A stretch of 64,000 nt of DNA from Aricia agestis (GCF_905147365.1 NC_056410.1:5741501-5805500), one strand, 5' to 3'; positions 44,410 through 55,648 are shown, numbered from the stretch's first letter. Numbers and translations: made by a program. Notes: a model not told the origin generated them from the letters alone.

Positions 44410-44496
44410 AATTTCACCTAAATTGATTCAGCGGTTTAGGCGTGAAGAGGTAACAGACAGACACACTTTCGTATTTATAAAAATATAAGTATGGAT
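44410..44496 (-). mobile_element. Helitron-like family A, 5' fragment, copy A
   Basis: Inverse of the family 5' end: GGCGTGAAGAGGTAACAGAC, CACACTTTCG, ending A|TCCATAC on minus. Confidence 0.6.
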
Positions 44497-44504
44497 ATTT
44501 TTTT

Positions 44505-44693
44505 GACGATTTCTGTGGCACAATTGGTGGGCTGTTGGTAGCTCAAGCCGGGGGTCGCAGGTTCGAATCCTGCCGACGGAACAAAAAGTTTTCAAAATTC
44601 CTGGGTCATGGATGAGTATTAAATATTATGTGTTTCATATAATAAAAATCTTAAATATAATATGTATATTGAATAGTATAAAAATATTAAATA
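44505..44693 (+). mobile_element. T2 SINE 5' part, split by a Helitron (copy A)
   Basis: tRNA-like head with GTGGCACAATTGG and GGTTCGAATCCTGCCGACGG, then the T2 body up to TATTAAATA. It resumes at 45,908 with ATATTTCCGTTGTCTGG. The uninterrupted join is seen at 49,263-49,520. Confidence 0.85.
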
Positions 44694-45907
44694 CTAGCTG
44701 TTGCCCGCAACTTCGTCCGCGTGAATTATTAAAATCGAGATTTAGAAAATTGAACACCCATCTACGACTATTTTATTTGGATCTATATTACACACGAAAT
44801 TTTTAATTTACATCAAAGACCTAGGAAACTTGAACCTCAGATAATTATCGTTTTGAAAAATCCTTTCTTCGAAGACCGCTTGGCGTGGACGTGGATGGGG
44901 GCCACAGGACAGGGGAAAGGAACATGTGACGAAGATAGAGGATAGGCTTCAGAAGACGGGATTTAATGTAGCCATCTATCCCTCTTTAACCTACCTCTTA
45001 TTCTCAGATTCATAATCTACAATTAAACCACAATTTAGAGGAGTTTCTTCAATTCCAGTACTTATCAAGTCACCGTTTTTAGGGTTCCGTACCCAAAGGG
45101 TAAAAACGGCCGCGACCCTATTACTGAGACTTCGTTGTCTGTCCGTCTGTCTGTCTCCGAGCTGAATCTCAAGAACCGTTATAGCTAGAGTTCTGAATTT
45201 TTTACAGATTGTGTATATCTGTTGCCGCTATAACAAAAAATACTGAAAACAAAATAAAATCAATATTTAAGGGGGGCTCCTATACAACAAACATGATTTT
45301 TTGGCCTTTTTTTGCTCGATATCAATAATGACAACAGGCAGGCAGTTGAAATTTTCAAATTTTCAATTTTCAAAGAATCCTTAATTAGGTATATGTGTGC
45401 TTTAATAATTAATAATAAAATTAGAATATAATTAAAATTTAAGGGGGGCTCCCATACAAAAACACAACTTTTGGCCTATTTTTTCTCTATAACGGTACGG
45501 AAAACTTCGTGCACGAGTCCGACTCGCACTTGACCGATTTTATTGTAAACATGGTATTAAATTCGGGAAATCTATACAACAAAAAAAAGAATTTTGAAAA
45601 TCTGACCACAAACAGCAAAGTAAACATTAACTCCTCCTTTTTTAAAGTCGGTTAAAAAAAGTATCTTAGATGTTGACCAGGGATGTAAGGTAACCTCATG
45701 CCAAATTTTATTGAAATCGGTCCAGCCGATTCAGAGATTAGCCTGTACAAACAGACAAACAGACAAACAGACAGAGAAACAAAAATTTCAAAAACAGTTA
45801 AAATGTGTTCTATTTAATTACTCTTCTAACATGCCCCTGACTTGTTTTTTCAAGTTTATTTTCAATGTACAAAAATTTTACCTCTACGATTTTATTATAA
45901 GTATAGA
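44694..45907 (-). mobile_element. Helitron family B inserted in a SINE (copy A)
   Basis: 1214 bp. On minus it reads A|TCTATACTTATAAT ... GCGGACGAAGTTGCGGGCAA then CAGCTAG|T, exactly between A and T of the T2 SINE and with no target duplication. Interior 45,068-45,540 carries the common AGGGTTCCGTACCC ... CGAGTCCGACTCGCACTTGA block. No Rep/helicase ORF, so nonautonomous. Confidence 0.88.
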
Positions 45908-46004
45908 TAATATTTCCGTTGTCTGGTACCCGCAACACAAGTCCTCCAGGTACTTAGCACGGGGCCAGACTGACGTGGTGTGAAACGTCCATAGATATTA
46001 TTAT
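45908..46004 (+). mobile_element. T2 SINE 3' part (copy A)
   Basis: ATATTTCCGTTGTCTGGTAC to GTCCATAGATATTATTATA, the tail of the SINE opened by the Helitron. Confidence 0.85.
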
Positions 46005-46251
46005 AAAAAAAAAGATATACCGGATGTACACGTGTACCTCGAAACACCAAGGGAGAGCTAAGGGTTAAGGTTTTTGTTTGAGTGATCGAAAGATTGATGT
46101 GCATACTACGATACATTATATTTATGTATCAAACACGTCAATAGCATTACCCCAAGTAATACAACACTAATCCCATCATCCATCACATGAGCTCCAAGAA
46201 TAAGGGACATAGGATACTTGAGTATTTGGAAGCTTTAAACTACTGACTATA

Positions 46252-46357
46252 CAATGTGTAACAACAGTAAGTAATAAAACTATAGGTGTGTATGTACTGT
46301 TCCTTGTAGAGAGTTCACTGTGAAAGTAGCAGTGCAGAAAGACCAACATTTTTTTTC
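46252..46357. mobile_element. Truncated mariner-like MITE at the duplication edge
   Basis: TA-CAATGTGTAACAACAGTAAG with the left arm intact, cut at AAGACCAACATTTTTTTTC. In copy B the element is complete (62,162-62,428). The cut marks the right breakpoint of copy A. Confidence 0.85.
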
Positions 46358-46957
46358 TTTTTTTAATAAACAATAAAATGAGCATGATAAAATACTAAAT
46401 ATAGCCATGCAAACACTTTTATAAATTGAATCAAAAGTTCCCTATGACGCATATAGGGACACCCGCGTCCCTTTGTGTATTTGTACATAATATGCATTAT
46501 TTTACCCAAAAAAAACACATATATTCAATAAGACGATAACTTTACTTACCAATAAATACGATATTATGAATAGAATTACCGTAAAAAGTCACTTGTCTAT
46601 ATATATAAAAATCAATTGCTGTTCGTTAGTCTCGCTAAAACTCGAGAACGGCTGAACGGATTTATCTTATCTTGGTCTTGAATTATTCGTGGAGGTCTAG
46701 GGAAGGTTTAAAAGGTGAGAAAAATTCGAATAATTGCCGGGAAAATCCTCAAAACAGCATTTTTCTATTTCCCATACAAACGTTTTCTAAATAAAATGGA
46801 GAGTCAATTTGTAATTTATTACCGCTGCATAAAGTTCAAATTCGCGTGCGCGTTGGAGGACCTAATATCGCGTTCTGAAACTCAACAAAAGTGAAAGTGA
46901 ATCGCGAACGCGACAAAATTGCATAGTCTCAAAATACATAGTACATAAATAAACACA

Positions 46958-47043
46958 ATTTTAGCTAACTTCAGTTGTTACTCTGTCCGATTATTTTTTT
47001 ATTTTAGCTAACTTAAGTTGTTACTCTGTCCGATTATTTTTTT
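46958..47043. repeat. Tandem duplication, 43-bp unit
   Basis: ATTTTAGCTAACTTCAGTTG at 46,958 is repeated at 47,001 with one change. Confidence 0.9.
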
Positions 47044-47954
47044 AATAAGACTATATAGAAATCGAAAGATAAATCAATAATAATAAAGACAAATCTCTAA
47101 ATAGTATAAAACAAAGTCGCTTTCCGCTGTCTGTATGTATGTGTGTGTGTATGTATGCTTAGATCTTTAAAACTACTCAACGGATTTTGATGCGGTTTTT
47201 TTTAATAGATTGAGTGTTTCAAGAGGAAGGTTTATATGTATAACATATGCATAATATGGTAGAGAAACACTGATAATTTTAGAGGTTTCTAATGTTATGT
47301 CGTAAATAAATTCATTTTTTTGCGTTTATATTGCAAACGCTGGCTAAACCCTACGATATAGATCAAAATAATGTACTACAGTATTGTACACCTTAATAAG
47401 GTAAAAAAAAAAGTCCGCGATGGTATATGTCTATTTCTTAGGGATAACTCACAATAGCCATTTTTGTTCTTTACTTTTTACGAAAAATAATGGCTTATTT
47501 ACGAAGCGATTTTAACAATTTACAACATTAACCCTTATCCAAATAAACATGTTTGGAAGCTAAGACATTAAATATAGATTATAATTGTCTTTTACACTAT
47601 ACAATTTCGATCAATATTTTAGAAGTTTTCAAACGTATAAACTTACGCGGAATCAAAAAATATGTCGCGCGGCGGCGGCCGAGGGACATAGCGGTTACGG
47701 CGGAACCGGCCGGGGGCTCTCATAAGCTTCGGGCTTATGTTATTGTAGTAGATAGTGTATTTCGTCATTGTGTGGTTGTGCAGACGGTAACGCAGAGGAG
47801 CAACCACAGCGCTTTCTTTCAGATATTCATTGTTTCTGGTTCTTTGGTTTATGAATTGTCGATAAAAATATATTTGACTTGGTTAGAAAAACGGACTTTT
47901 GTTTTTGCTTTGCGATTGGGTTATTTGTTGCTTTGTGGGTATTTCTATACGATC

Positions 47955-48443
47955 ATGCCTGGAAGACGTCGTCGTTCGAACATAGGTCGTAGTACAGTGA
48001 ATGCCAAAAGAGCACGTTCAGCAAGAGATGAAGAATCGTCAACGGAACGTGAGACTCGCCTCAGCCAGAATAGTGATAGAAATCGGATACAGAGAGAAAG
48101 AGAATCGTCTGTAGAGTGTGAGGCTTGCCTCAGTCGGAAAAATGATAGAATTCGGATACAGAGAGAAAGAGAATCGTCTGTAGAGCGTGAGGCTCGCCTC
48201 AGCCAGAATAGTGATAGAAATCGAATACAGAGAGAAAGAGAATCGTCTGTAGAGCGTGAGGCTCGCCTCAGCCAGAATAGTGATAGAAATCGAATACAGA
48301 GAGAAAGAGAATCATCTGTAGAGCGTGAGGCTCGCCTCAGCCAGGATAGGGATAGGCATCGAATACAGAGAGCAAGAAAATCATCCGCACAGACACATAG
48401 CAACACCGAACAAAACGAACAACCAAACAGCCCGAGAGAATAA
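47955..48443 (+). pseudogene. Helitron ORF N-terminal remnant with 23-residue repeats
   Basis: From the internal ATG at 47,955: MPGRRRRSNIGRST, then a charged region and five units of a 23-residue repeat (core RIQRERESSVEREARLSQ), ending at TAA 48,443. A basic start followed by E/R-rich tandem repeats is what I know from the N-terminus of arthropod Helitron Rep-helicase proteins, ahead of the Helitron-like N domain. The Rep HUH motif and helicase are absent, so it is a remnant. The frame is open back to 47,553, but the upstream part is leader and lacks protein character. The antisense frame 47,945-48,406 is a shadow. Confidence 0.65.
48028..48375 (+). repeat. 69-bp minisatellite, five units
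   Basis: Units with AGAGAAAGAGAATCGTCTGT recur at 69-bp steps. Units 3 and 4 are almost identical; unit 2 is most diverged. The length is a multiple of three, so the frame stays open. Confidence 0.92.
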
Positions 48444-48554
48444 CTAATTCATGGGTAAATAAAGAAAATTCTGCCAATTTTTGCGAAACTTTTATCGTTT
48501 ACGCAGCACAATAGGAAAAATCACCCGATTTTGAAACATTCTTCATTGGTGCTC

Positions 48555-48905
48555 CGCTTCTATTGGTCTTAGCGTGATAATATATTATAGGCTACATCCT
48601 ACTAATATTATAAAGGCGAAAGTTTGTTTGGATGTATGGATGTGTGGATGTATGGATGTTTGTTACTCTTTCACGCAAAAACTACTGAACGGATTTTAAT
48701 GAAACTTTACAATAATATAGCTTATACATCAGAATAACACATAGGCTACAATTTTAACCGACTTTCAAAATGGGGGAGGTGTTATGTTCGTTTTCTTATA
48801 TTCAACGATTACTCCGCCGTATGTTACCCGATTTTTATATTCACAAAAGTGGTGATCTGATGAAGGATCCATAAGTAATCGAGGGAACTCCTCAAAACTT
48901 ATAGG
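48555..48905 (+). repeat. Interspersed repeat segments
   Basis: TACTAATATTATAAAGGCGA, then TTACTCTTTCACGCAAAAAC, a Helitron-type start. Followed at 48,755 by the AACCGACTTTCAAAA / GATCCATAAGTAATCGAGGG repeat shared with 20,741-20,995. Confidence 0.5.
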
Positions 48906-49138
48906 GAAACGTGTGGTGACTTCGGTTTCGTGAGAAGTATTCTAAGCATATGCTACCAACAAGTAAGATTTTGCACCGAGATATACCTTTTTTTTTTCAC
49001 GCAGAGAAGCACCGAGATATACCTGGTATACCGTGGTTCGGAAGGTGCTGAGAGAACTCCTGATTCTTTATAGATACAACTTTGGGAGTTTCGGCGTTGT
49101 TTTAAGAACAGGAACCATATGCTACTATGCAAATTACA

Positions 49139-49163
49139 TTCATCATCATCATCATCATCATCA
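49139..49163. repeat. (CAT)n microsatellite
   Basis: Eight near-perfect CAT units. The poly-His in the frame across it is only this repeat. Confidence 0.95.
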
Positions 49164-49262
49164 CTACCATATTATACCATTTCATAGTCTTTTAGATCGA
49201 GACTCGAGTTTGTCAAGCGATAATTAAAAAAAAAACTTTATTTTATTTCTAAAAATAGTTTG

Positions 49263-49520
49263 ACGACCTCTGTGGCTCAGTGGTGAGCGCGTTGGTAGCT
49301 CAAGCCGGAGGTTGCGGGTTCCGACGGAACAAAAAGTTTTCAAAGTTCCTGGGTCATGGATGTGTATTAAATATGTGTACTTATCATATAATAAAAATCT
49401 TAAATATATGTATAGTATAAAAGTATTAAATATATTTCCGTTGTCTGGTACCTGTAACACAAGTCCATCAGGTACTTACCACGGGGCCAGACTGACGTGG
49501 TGTGAAGCGTCCATAGATAA
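49263..49520 (+). mobile_element. tRNA-derived SINE, family T2, uninterrupted
   Basis: ACCTCTGTGGCTCAGTGG head, but the B box is damaged: GCGGGTTCCGACGG lacks the GAATCCCGCC part. The body joins TATTAAATA directly to TATTTCCGTTG, giving the empty site for the Helitron at 44,694. Ends in a run of A. Confidence 0.85.
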
Positions 49521-50161
49521 AAAAAAATCTATACCTACCTAATATAATAACATTGAAGAGTATGTTTGCTTGAACGCGTCAATCTCAGGAACTACAGGTC
49601 GGATTTAAAAACTTATCTCAGTGTTAGATTGATCATTTATCGAGTAAGACTATAGGCTATATTATATAATATATTATCACGCTAAGACTAATACGACCGA
49701 AGAAACTCAGGAAAATGCGGGAAAAACGGGGAAAATATTTTTTATGGGAAAATGTACGGTTTCTGTAAAATTCCTAATTTACGCGGGCGAAGCCGCGCGG
49801 GACATCTAGTCATAAATAAAATTGTAATCAATAATTATTTCTTGGGGAAAAATGTTTCACTTTTCGCGCCTATGATATTTTTGACAGATAGTCTTTTTTT
49901 TCATTATTGCCAGCGCGTAAACTAGAATAGATATCATTAATTATAAAAAATATGTCTACATAAGGTTTTAATTGGCCAGTACTGCAGAAAATCGTAAAAA
50001 TTTTGTGGGGACAAATGTGTCCCATATGCGTGAAAGGGTTAAATGTCTTGGTATACGCTAAGTTCCGTTTGCGTAGCTCTGGACTAAATAGAGTTCTCTC
50101 TCATTATTCGTATTTGAAACAGGTAACTAAATATACCTCTAATATAATCCAGGGTTTTACT

Positions 50162-50403
50162 ATAAGAGCGACCGCAGACTTACAATTTCAAGTAGGCCGA
50201 CTATCGTACTAAATTGCGTAGTTTCACAATTTAATTAGACAAATTTTTAATTGTGGGTATTCGGAAGGGAATCGCGGTTCTGATCCGATTGGTGTCCAAT
50301 TTTTTAGTTGTTCTTAGCTCAAGTCGTTATAGCTATTGGTATACTATGCGATTTAGTTGGCCAACTTGAAATTGTAAGTCTGCCGTCTGCGATTGCTCTA
50401 AGA
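50162..50403. mobile_element. TIR MITE (GAGCGACCGCAGACTTAC family), copy B
   Basis: Retains the right end GTCTGCGATTGCTCTAAG missing in A, so the element is complete here. Confidence 0.78.
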
Positions 50404-51537
50404 TATTAGATAATATTCGTGCAAGTAGGCATTTATTATAAATCAAATATTTTATAGAAGGTCAAATCTTTTATAGGTTATGCTCAAAAGATGGAATTTG
50501 TCTTTTACATGAATGAGGCTAAAAAAGAGAACGAATCATACAAACCAATTATTCACAGCATATAAATTTTAAATTAGGAATAGAAAAGAAATTTTCAGAA
50601 ATTTATTGTCTGAAATATTCTCCGATATCTGATCTGTCAAATCCAAGATTCCAAGCCGATTTACGCTTAGTTGCTAATGCACAGGATGTGCTGCCGGAGC
50701 ATCGTGAGTTAGGAATATTTGCGGATAGAAAATATCATGTGCAAAAGAGGATTCAGATTTAGGACCTACATGACGCTCAAGAAATAATAGGATATTTATT
50801 ATTATTTTAGAATGTTATCTTTATAATGATTATTTTTTGCTACTAAAAATCAATTTAAAAAATTAACTAAAAATTAACACGGTGATTGGGCGGCTACCTA
50901 GGTTCTTTCCGGTCAATTTAACTTTTTGCCGACAATTTAACACAGCATATCATAAAATATGTATTATTTCGTCACCTTAGAGCAAATCCCATACACATTA
51001 TTATTATTAGGTATTATTATACCTCGATATAGCGAAACGAGGCAAATATTAAATATTATTATTTGCTTTTATTCCGACATTCTACTCTAAACAAGACGTA
51101 ACGTGTCAAGTAATTGCTGTAAAATGACCGCTCCGAAATCAACCCGTCTCAAACCCGTCCACTACTCCCCAGTGTGATAAGGCCTTTAGTGTCATTATCC
51201 CGGCAAATAGTTGAGAGGAAATGACGTCCCGTGGCGTGCAGCATCCGCCCAACACGGCTTTTACATTAGATGCAGACGGAATTACATATAGGTACTTGAG
51301 GTATAAGTAATACGGGCTAGGCTAGTAGATATTTTACAATAAACTTGTCGAGATTTTATACTCATGTTTTTTTACTTACATTTTTGTGGGCAAGATCTAA
51401 TGGCCGGTTTACATTATTTGAATCCGTTGACCGAATCGAATGTCCGTTTACATTATTTCAATAATAATCCAGAGCTGGATTGGATCACTGGATTGAAATC
51501 AAGTAAACCGGCTACAATAATAATAATATAATAATAT

Positions 51538-51918
51538 TATTATTTTGGACGCCTCCGTGGTCTAGTGGTATAGAGCGCGGCTCTTGACTCGGAGGTCGTG
51601 GGTTCGATTCCCGCGTTGGAAACATGTTATTTCCAAGTTTGGTTAGGACAATGCAGGCTGATCACCTGATTGTCTGACAAGTAAGATGATCCATGCGTCG
51701 GATGGGCATGTAAAAAGTCGGTCCTGCGCCTGATCTCTCGCCGGTCGTGTCGGTCGTCCGTCCCACTGGGTTATGAGAGTAAAGGAATAGAGAGTGCTCT
51801 TGTGTACTGCGCACACACTTGGACACTATAAAATTACTCCTGCGTAGCTGGCCTAGTTTCAATGAAACCGGCTACCGTCACCGAAACCGGTGTGGGAGCT
51901 ATTATTATTATTATTATT
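51538..51918 (+). mobile_element. T1 SINE inserted only in copy B
   Basis: GCCTCCGTGGTCTAGTGG head, GGTTCGATTCCCGCG B box, body and (ATT)n tail. Copy A has the empty site at about 36,350. Direct repeats AATATAATAATAT (51,525-51,537 and 51,919-51,931) flank it. Insertion post-dates the duplication. Confidence 0.92.
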
Positions 51919-51931
51919 AATATAATAATAT

Positions 51932-52150
51932 CTATGGACGCTTCACACCACGTCAGTCTGGCCCCGTGCTAAGTAAAGGAGTCGTGTTACAGGTACCAGA
52001 CAATATATTTAAGATTTTTATTATATCATACACATATTTAATACACATTGACCCGGGAACATTGAAAACTTTTTATTCCGTCGGCGGGATTCGAACCCGC
52101 GACCTCCGGCTTGAGCTACCGACGCGCTCACCACTGAGCCACAGAGGTTG
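51932..52150 (-). mobile_element. tRNA-derived SINE, family T2, copy B
   Basis: Partner of 36,330-36,609, with several short deletions in the body. The T1 SINE landed in its AT-rich tail. Confidence 0.88.
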
Positions 52151-52974
52151 TCAAAAGTTGGGTTGGGGACGGTACTCTAATACCAAGGAGTCGCGATAGA
52201 TCCTCAAGGGTCGCAGTGACATCAAGGCCACTTGATCTGCCTTCAGCACAAAAAAAACTAGTTCAATTCGCAATAGATATAAAATGGAAATAACGAAGCC
52301 TTCAAAGGCTTAACGATATTTCAGCCATTCGAAGCACGAGTTCAAGAGAATCGCATAAGTTCTTGTCTTCTACAGTATTACTACAATAATAATTGAATTT
52401 AAATTTCTTATGCTATTCGGATTCAACAAAAAACTATTTACACATCAGCTGTAAAAACAAATCGTGGTTATATTCTTTTATATTATTCCATATTAGAATA
52501 ATAATAACGCTCATTTAAAACTAATTTATCAAATCTATGGTATAAGACTGTAACGAACGGATCACAATATATGTTTTATTTTTCAGCCCCCCTTTAAAAA
52601 TTTGTAGGGGCCAGGCCAGACATGAATAAACTTTATTTGCCTATACTTCACAAGAATCTTATTTTGAAAAAAACGAGCAAATTAATATTGTATTATTGCA
52701 CGTTAGGAATTCTTCTAAACGATGGTTCCTTCAATGCTTACAGTTACATTGTAGGCGCTGCTATGTACTGCACGCATTCTAAATACCTATTACGACTACA
52801 ACCTAGATATAATTAATACCTAACCTAACTAGCTGATTCCTGGGATACTAACCACTGCAGGCGTAATTGTTAAGCCAGGGACAACTATTACTTACGCATT
52901 AAGTACCAAATACAAGGTTACAATTGAAAATAATATAAGTGGATAAATCTAACTAACAATTTCTACATTTTCAT

Positions 52975-53009
52975 ATTATTTCGTCACCTTAGAGCAAATC
53001 CCATACACT
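52975..53009 (+). repeat. 35-bp templated insertion, copy B only
   Basis: TATTATTTCGTCACCTTAGA through ATCCCATACAC is identical to 50,962-50,996 about 2 kb upstream (and to 35,768-35,802 in A). It sits where A simply reads CATATTTTGCATAAATGG. Confidence 0.9.
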
Positions 53010-53228
53010 GCATAAATGGAGGCTTTAGGACCGGAAATGATTTGAAATTAAAAATGTGGATTTATGAATCATAGCAAGATATATTAGCTAGATAATTGAT
53101 TACTTCAAGGAGGTTGAAGTTACAAGGTATGTTAAAATTACAAGGAAAATAAAACTTGAGAGGTGTCAAGGGACACCCTAATGGAACAAAGTTATTTCTT
53201 ATGTTCAAAAAACATGTATACATATACA

Positions 53229-53565
53229 TGTGGGAAAGCCATGCTTCGGCACGAATGGGCCGGCTCGACCGGATAAATACCACGTTCTCACAGAAAACCG
53301 ACGTGAAACAGCACTTGCGCTGTGTTTCGCCGAGTGAGTGAGTTTACCGGAGGCCCAATCCCCTAACCCCTACCCTATTCCCTTCCCTACCCTCAACTAT
53401 TCCCTTCCCTTCCCTACCCTCCCGTATTACCCTATTCCCTCTTAAAAGGCCGGCAACGCACTTGCAGCTCTTCTGATGCTGCGAGTGTCCATGGGCGACG
53501 GAAGTTGCTTTTCATCAGGTGACCCGTTTGCTCGTTTGCCCCCTTATTTCATAAAAAAAAAAAAA
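53229..53565 (+). mobile_element. Poly(A) SINE-like element inserted only in copy B
   Basis: GTGGGAAAGCCATGCTTCGG to CCCCCTTATTTCATAAAAAA, the only sense-strand copy in the window. Copy A at about 37,650 has the empty site. Close match to 6746 and 19,658, so the subfamily moved after the duplication. Confidence 0.92.
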
Positions 53566-54194
53566 CACAAAAAAAATATTAACACGTTGCGGGATAGGAA
53601 AAAACGCCATCTATTGAGGCCCAAGAATACTAACAACGCATCGCTGTTTATTTTTAAAAAACGCCATCTAGTTGACGCACAGGAATACTTTCTATCAACG
53701 CCCTCTGCCCCTAACATGCAGGTAAGTACTAATAAAAAAGTGTCGAGGTCAAATCAAGGTCAAATATCGTTCTGTCTAGCCTTCAGATTTACGCCGAACG
53801 CGTAGTAAAGGAACTTCGTTCCAAAAACTTGTATTTTCTCATAACTTATAAAATTACTTATCCACTTACGTCTTCAAGGTAGGTAAGTTCATAGTAAATT
53901 AAAAATTCTGATTGTACTAGCAAAAAATATGTACTTAGAAACAAACAAAACAAATGAAATCACGCTTATCGTAATGAATATTGAAAAGATTACAATAGAC
54001 ATAATATTTATTTAGGCTGGAAAGCCATTCTTTTAATTTCACATACATATTATTATTATAATAAGGTATGATATTAAAAGTTCTACCAACAGTTTTAAAG
54101 TGAACAAAATAATAGAAGGTACTTAATACTACTAAAAATCTTTTTTAAAAATCACAGACTAAAATAAATAAACGTTTATTCTGCCACGATTAAC
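53566..54194. other. Duplicated intergenic DNA, copy B
   Basis: Partner of about 37,670-38,288, including the donor-like ATGCAG|GTAAGT. No gene called. Confidence 0.4.
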
Positions 54195-54303
54195 TTTTAG
54201 TCTTAATAATATCTATTTGCTTACATTACGTACCGTATTATATTATCTCAACAATAGTTGAGATATACTACGTAATGTAAGCAAATACATAGCAAGACTA
54301 AAA
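54195..54303. repeat. Foldback hairpin, copy B
   Basis: Partner of 38,289-38,397; arms conserved. Confidence 0.75.
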
Positions 54304-54724
54304 TTTGTAATAATAAAATCGGCAATGTAATATTTTACAATAAAACATTGGTCATACAAGTTGTAAAGTCAGTGAAATTGTCCGAATTATATGGCAGTAA
54401 AACGTGCAGCGTTAACCTTTACGGTAGCTCCATTCATTGCTTCGGAATTTCCTGGTTCGCCAATCTTTATTACTAATTCTCTCCCTCTGTTCTCAGCGGC
54501 GAGACTTCAGGAAATTAAATGTCTAGTTTCGGTTTACATTCGAAGACATTTGGGTGAGGAAATATCATTTACATAGAAATTATTGGCTTACGCGAGGAGG
54601 CGTAATTTCCTCGGTGTTATGAGAATTAACTTAAATTGCCTCGAGTATTACAAAATTTGATTTGTGGATGATCTCGTATTATTTTCAGCTCAGTGTCTTC
54701 AGATATTTCAGCTGGGACATATTA

Positions 54725-54918
54725 GGGCCCTTCCATACGAAGTTTTTTTTACGCTCGTTTGTATCGATACAAACGCAAGTTGAACGCTCAGCAAACGGAA
54801 GGAAGCCGACACGTTTTAAGCTTTATATCTGCCAAAACGCGATGAAAATACACAGAAGACGAGCGCATCAGAAACGCGCGTCGTCAGTGCGCAAAAATAC
54901 GTCGTGTAAAAAAGGCCC
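54725..54918. mobile_element. Harbinger-like MITE, copy B
   Basis: Partner of 38,829-39,021. TTA on the left; TAA follows the right end because of a point change. Confidence 0.72.
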
Positions 54919-55020
54919 TAACAAGTAGCCTATATACAAGGACAAATAAAATGCAAACTTTGTTCTATTTCTCTTGCCTTAGCTTACGACCGAATTAAAA
55001 CACATTTAATGATAAATTCA

Positions 55021-55190
55021 GGTACAAGTTGAAAGCCGGCTACATGATGCGGCAGCAGACTGGTTTCTATGTATTTCTATGAAAAGTGTCGCTAGCTTCG
55101 TGTCGCTAATTTTCATAGAAGTACATAGAAACCAGTAGTGTCGCGACTGTCTCTGCAGTTGTGACGTGTCGCTCGGTTCCAACTTATACC
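55021..55190. mobile_element. TIR MITE (GGTACAAGTTGAAAGCCGGC), copy B
   Basis: Virtually identical to 39,124-39,293. Confidence 0.8.
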
Positions 55191-55598
55191 TTCAAACTTC
55201 AATTGAATTAAGAGTTTGATAGATAATGTCTCTGAAAAAAAAATTCGTCTCTGAGTGCAGTAATTAGTCGCGCTAATCGACTTCCATCAACAAATTTGTT
55301 ATCCAAACTAAACTAAATAGAAAATAATATGTAGACAGATTATTATAACTAAGTGAATAATAGTATAATCAACACAATTGATCATTAAAATCTAATCCAC
55401 GCCATACACGATGATTGGTGGCTCGAGCCGGATACATATTAATCACAACGTTAGTTACAACTAAATTATACAAAATTATATTACAATCATACAACATTCA
55501 TGTTTCAATGTATTGCATTGGAATAATACATTAATAGTGAAATGATCTACTTAGATGGTGCGAAATAATTAAAAAACAATAATATGCCAACGCGAATT

Positions 55599-55648
55599 GT
55601 TTTTGTCGGGTTAGTTTCCGAATCCATGGCAGGCCTCGTGTAGACGTT
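55599..55648. repeat. 50-bp counterpart of the double hairpin
   Basis: Left arm of hairpin 1 (27 bp), AT, right arm of hairpin 2 (21 bp). Not self-complementary apart from the central CCATGG. Confidence 0.95.

Larger units (their letters stand above)
34862..46357 (+). repeat. Segmental duplication, copy A (about 11.5 kb)
   Basis: Collinear with copy B (50,039-62,267) from TTAAATGTCTT on the left to AGAAAGACCAACA(W)TTTTTTC inside a MITE on the right. Every MITE, SINE and Helitron in A has its partner in B in the same order. Comparing 43,020-43,404 with 58,933-59,317 by eye gives about 7-8 differences, near 98% identity. A lacks two SINE insertions, a 35-bp insertion and a palindrome found in B. 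No protein-coding gene is visible inside apart from transposon remnants. Confidence 0.95.
46597..49809 (+). mobile_element. Decayed Helitron(s) in the spacer
   Basis: 5' end TCTATATATATAAAAATCAA followed by GCTGTTCGTTAGTCTCGCTA, the start I know from Rep/helicase-bearing lepidopteran Helitrons. A second start-like block is at 47,100 (TAAAACAAAGTCGCTTTCCG). 3' end CGCGGGCGAAGCCGCG, ACAT, CTAG|T at 49,806-49,810. An inverted pair (48,567-48,595 and 49,660-49,690, TTAGCGTGATAATATATTAT) shows internal rearrangement, so this may be two elements joined. Confidence 0.6.
46440..50038. mobile_element. PiggyBac-like element split by Helitron sequence
   Basis: Inverted ends: left CCCTATGACGCATATAGGGA with an inner GGGAC...GTCCC, right (read inward) CCCTTTCACGCATATGGGAC with GGGACA...TGTCCC. 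TTAA follows the right end at 50,039-50,042; the left flank reads AGTT, a mutated site. CCC ends and TTAA targeting are piggyBac traits. Removing the Helitron material (46,597-49,809) leaves an element of about 390 bp with no transposase: a MITE. Confidence 0.68.

Noticed and set aside
47945..48406. 153-codon antisense ORF with leucine/arginine-rich repeats
   Set aside because: It is the mirror of the 69-bp repeat in the Helitron ORF; repeat units of three-fold length keep several frames open.
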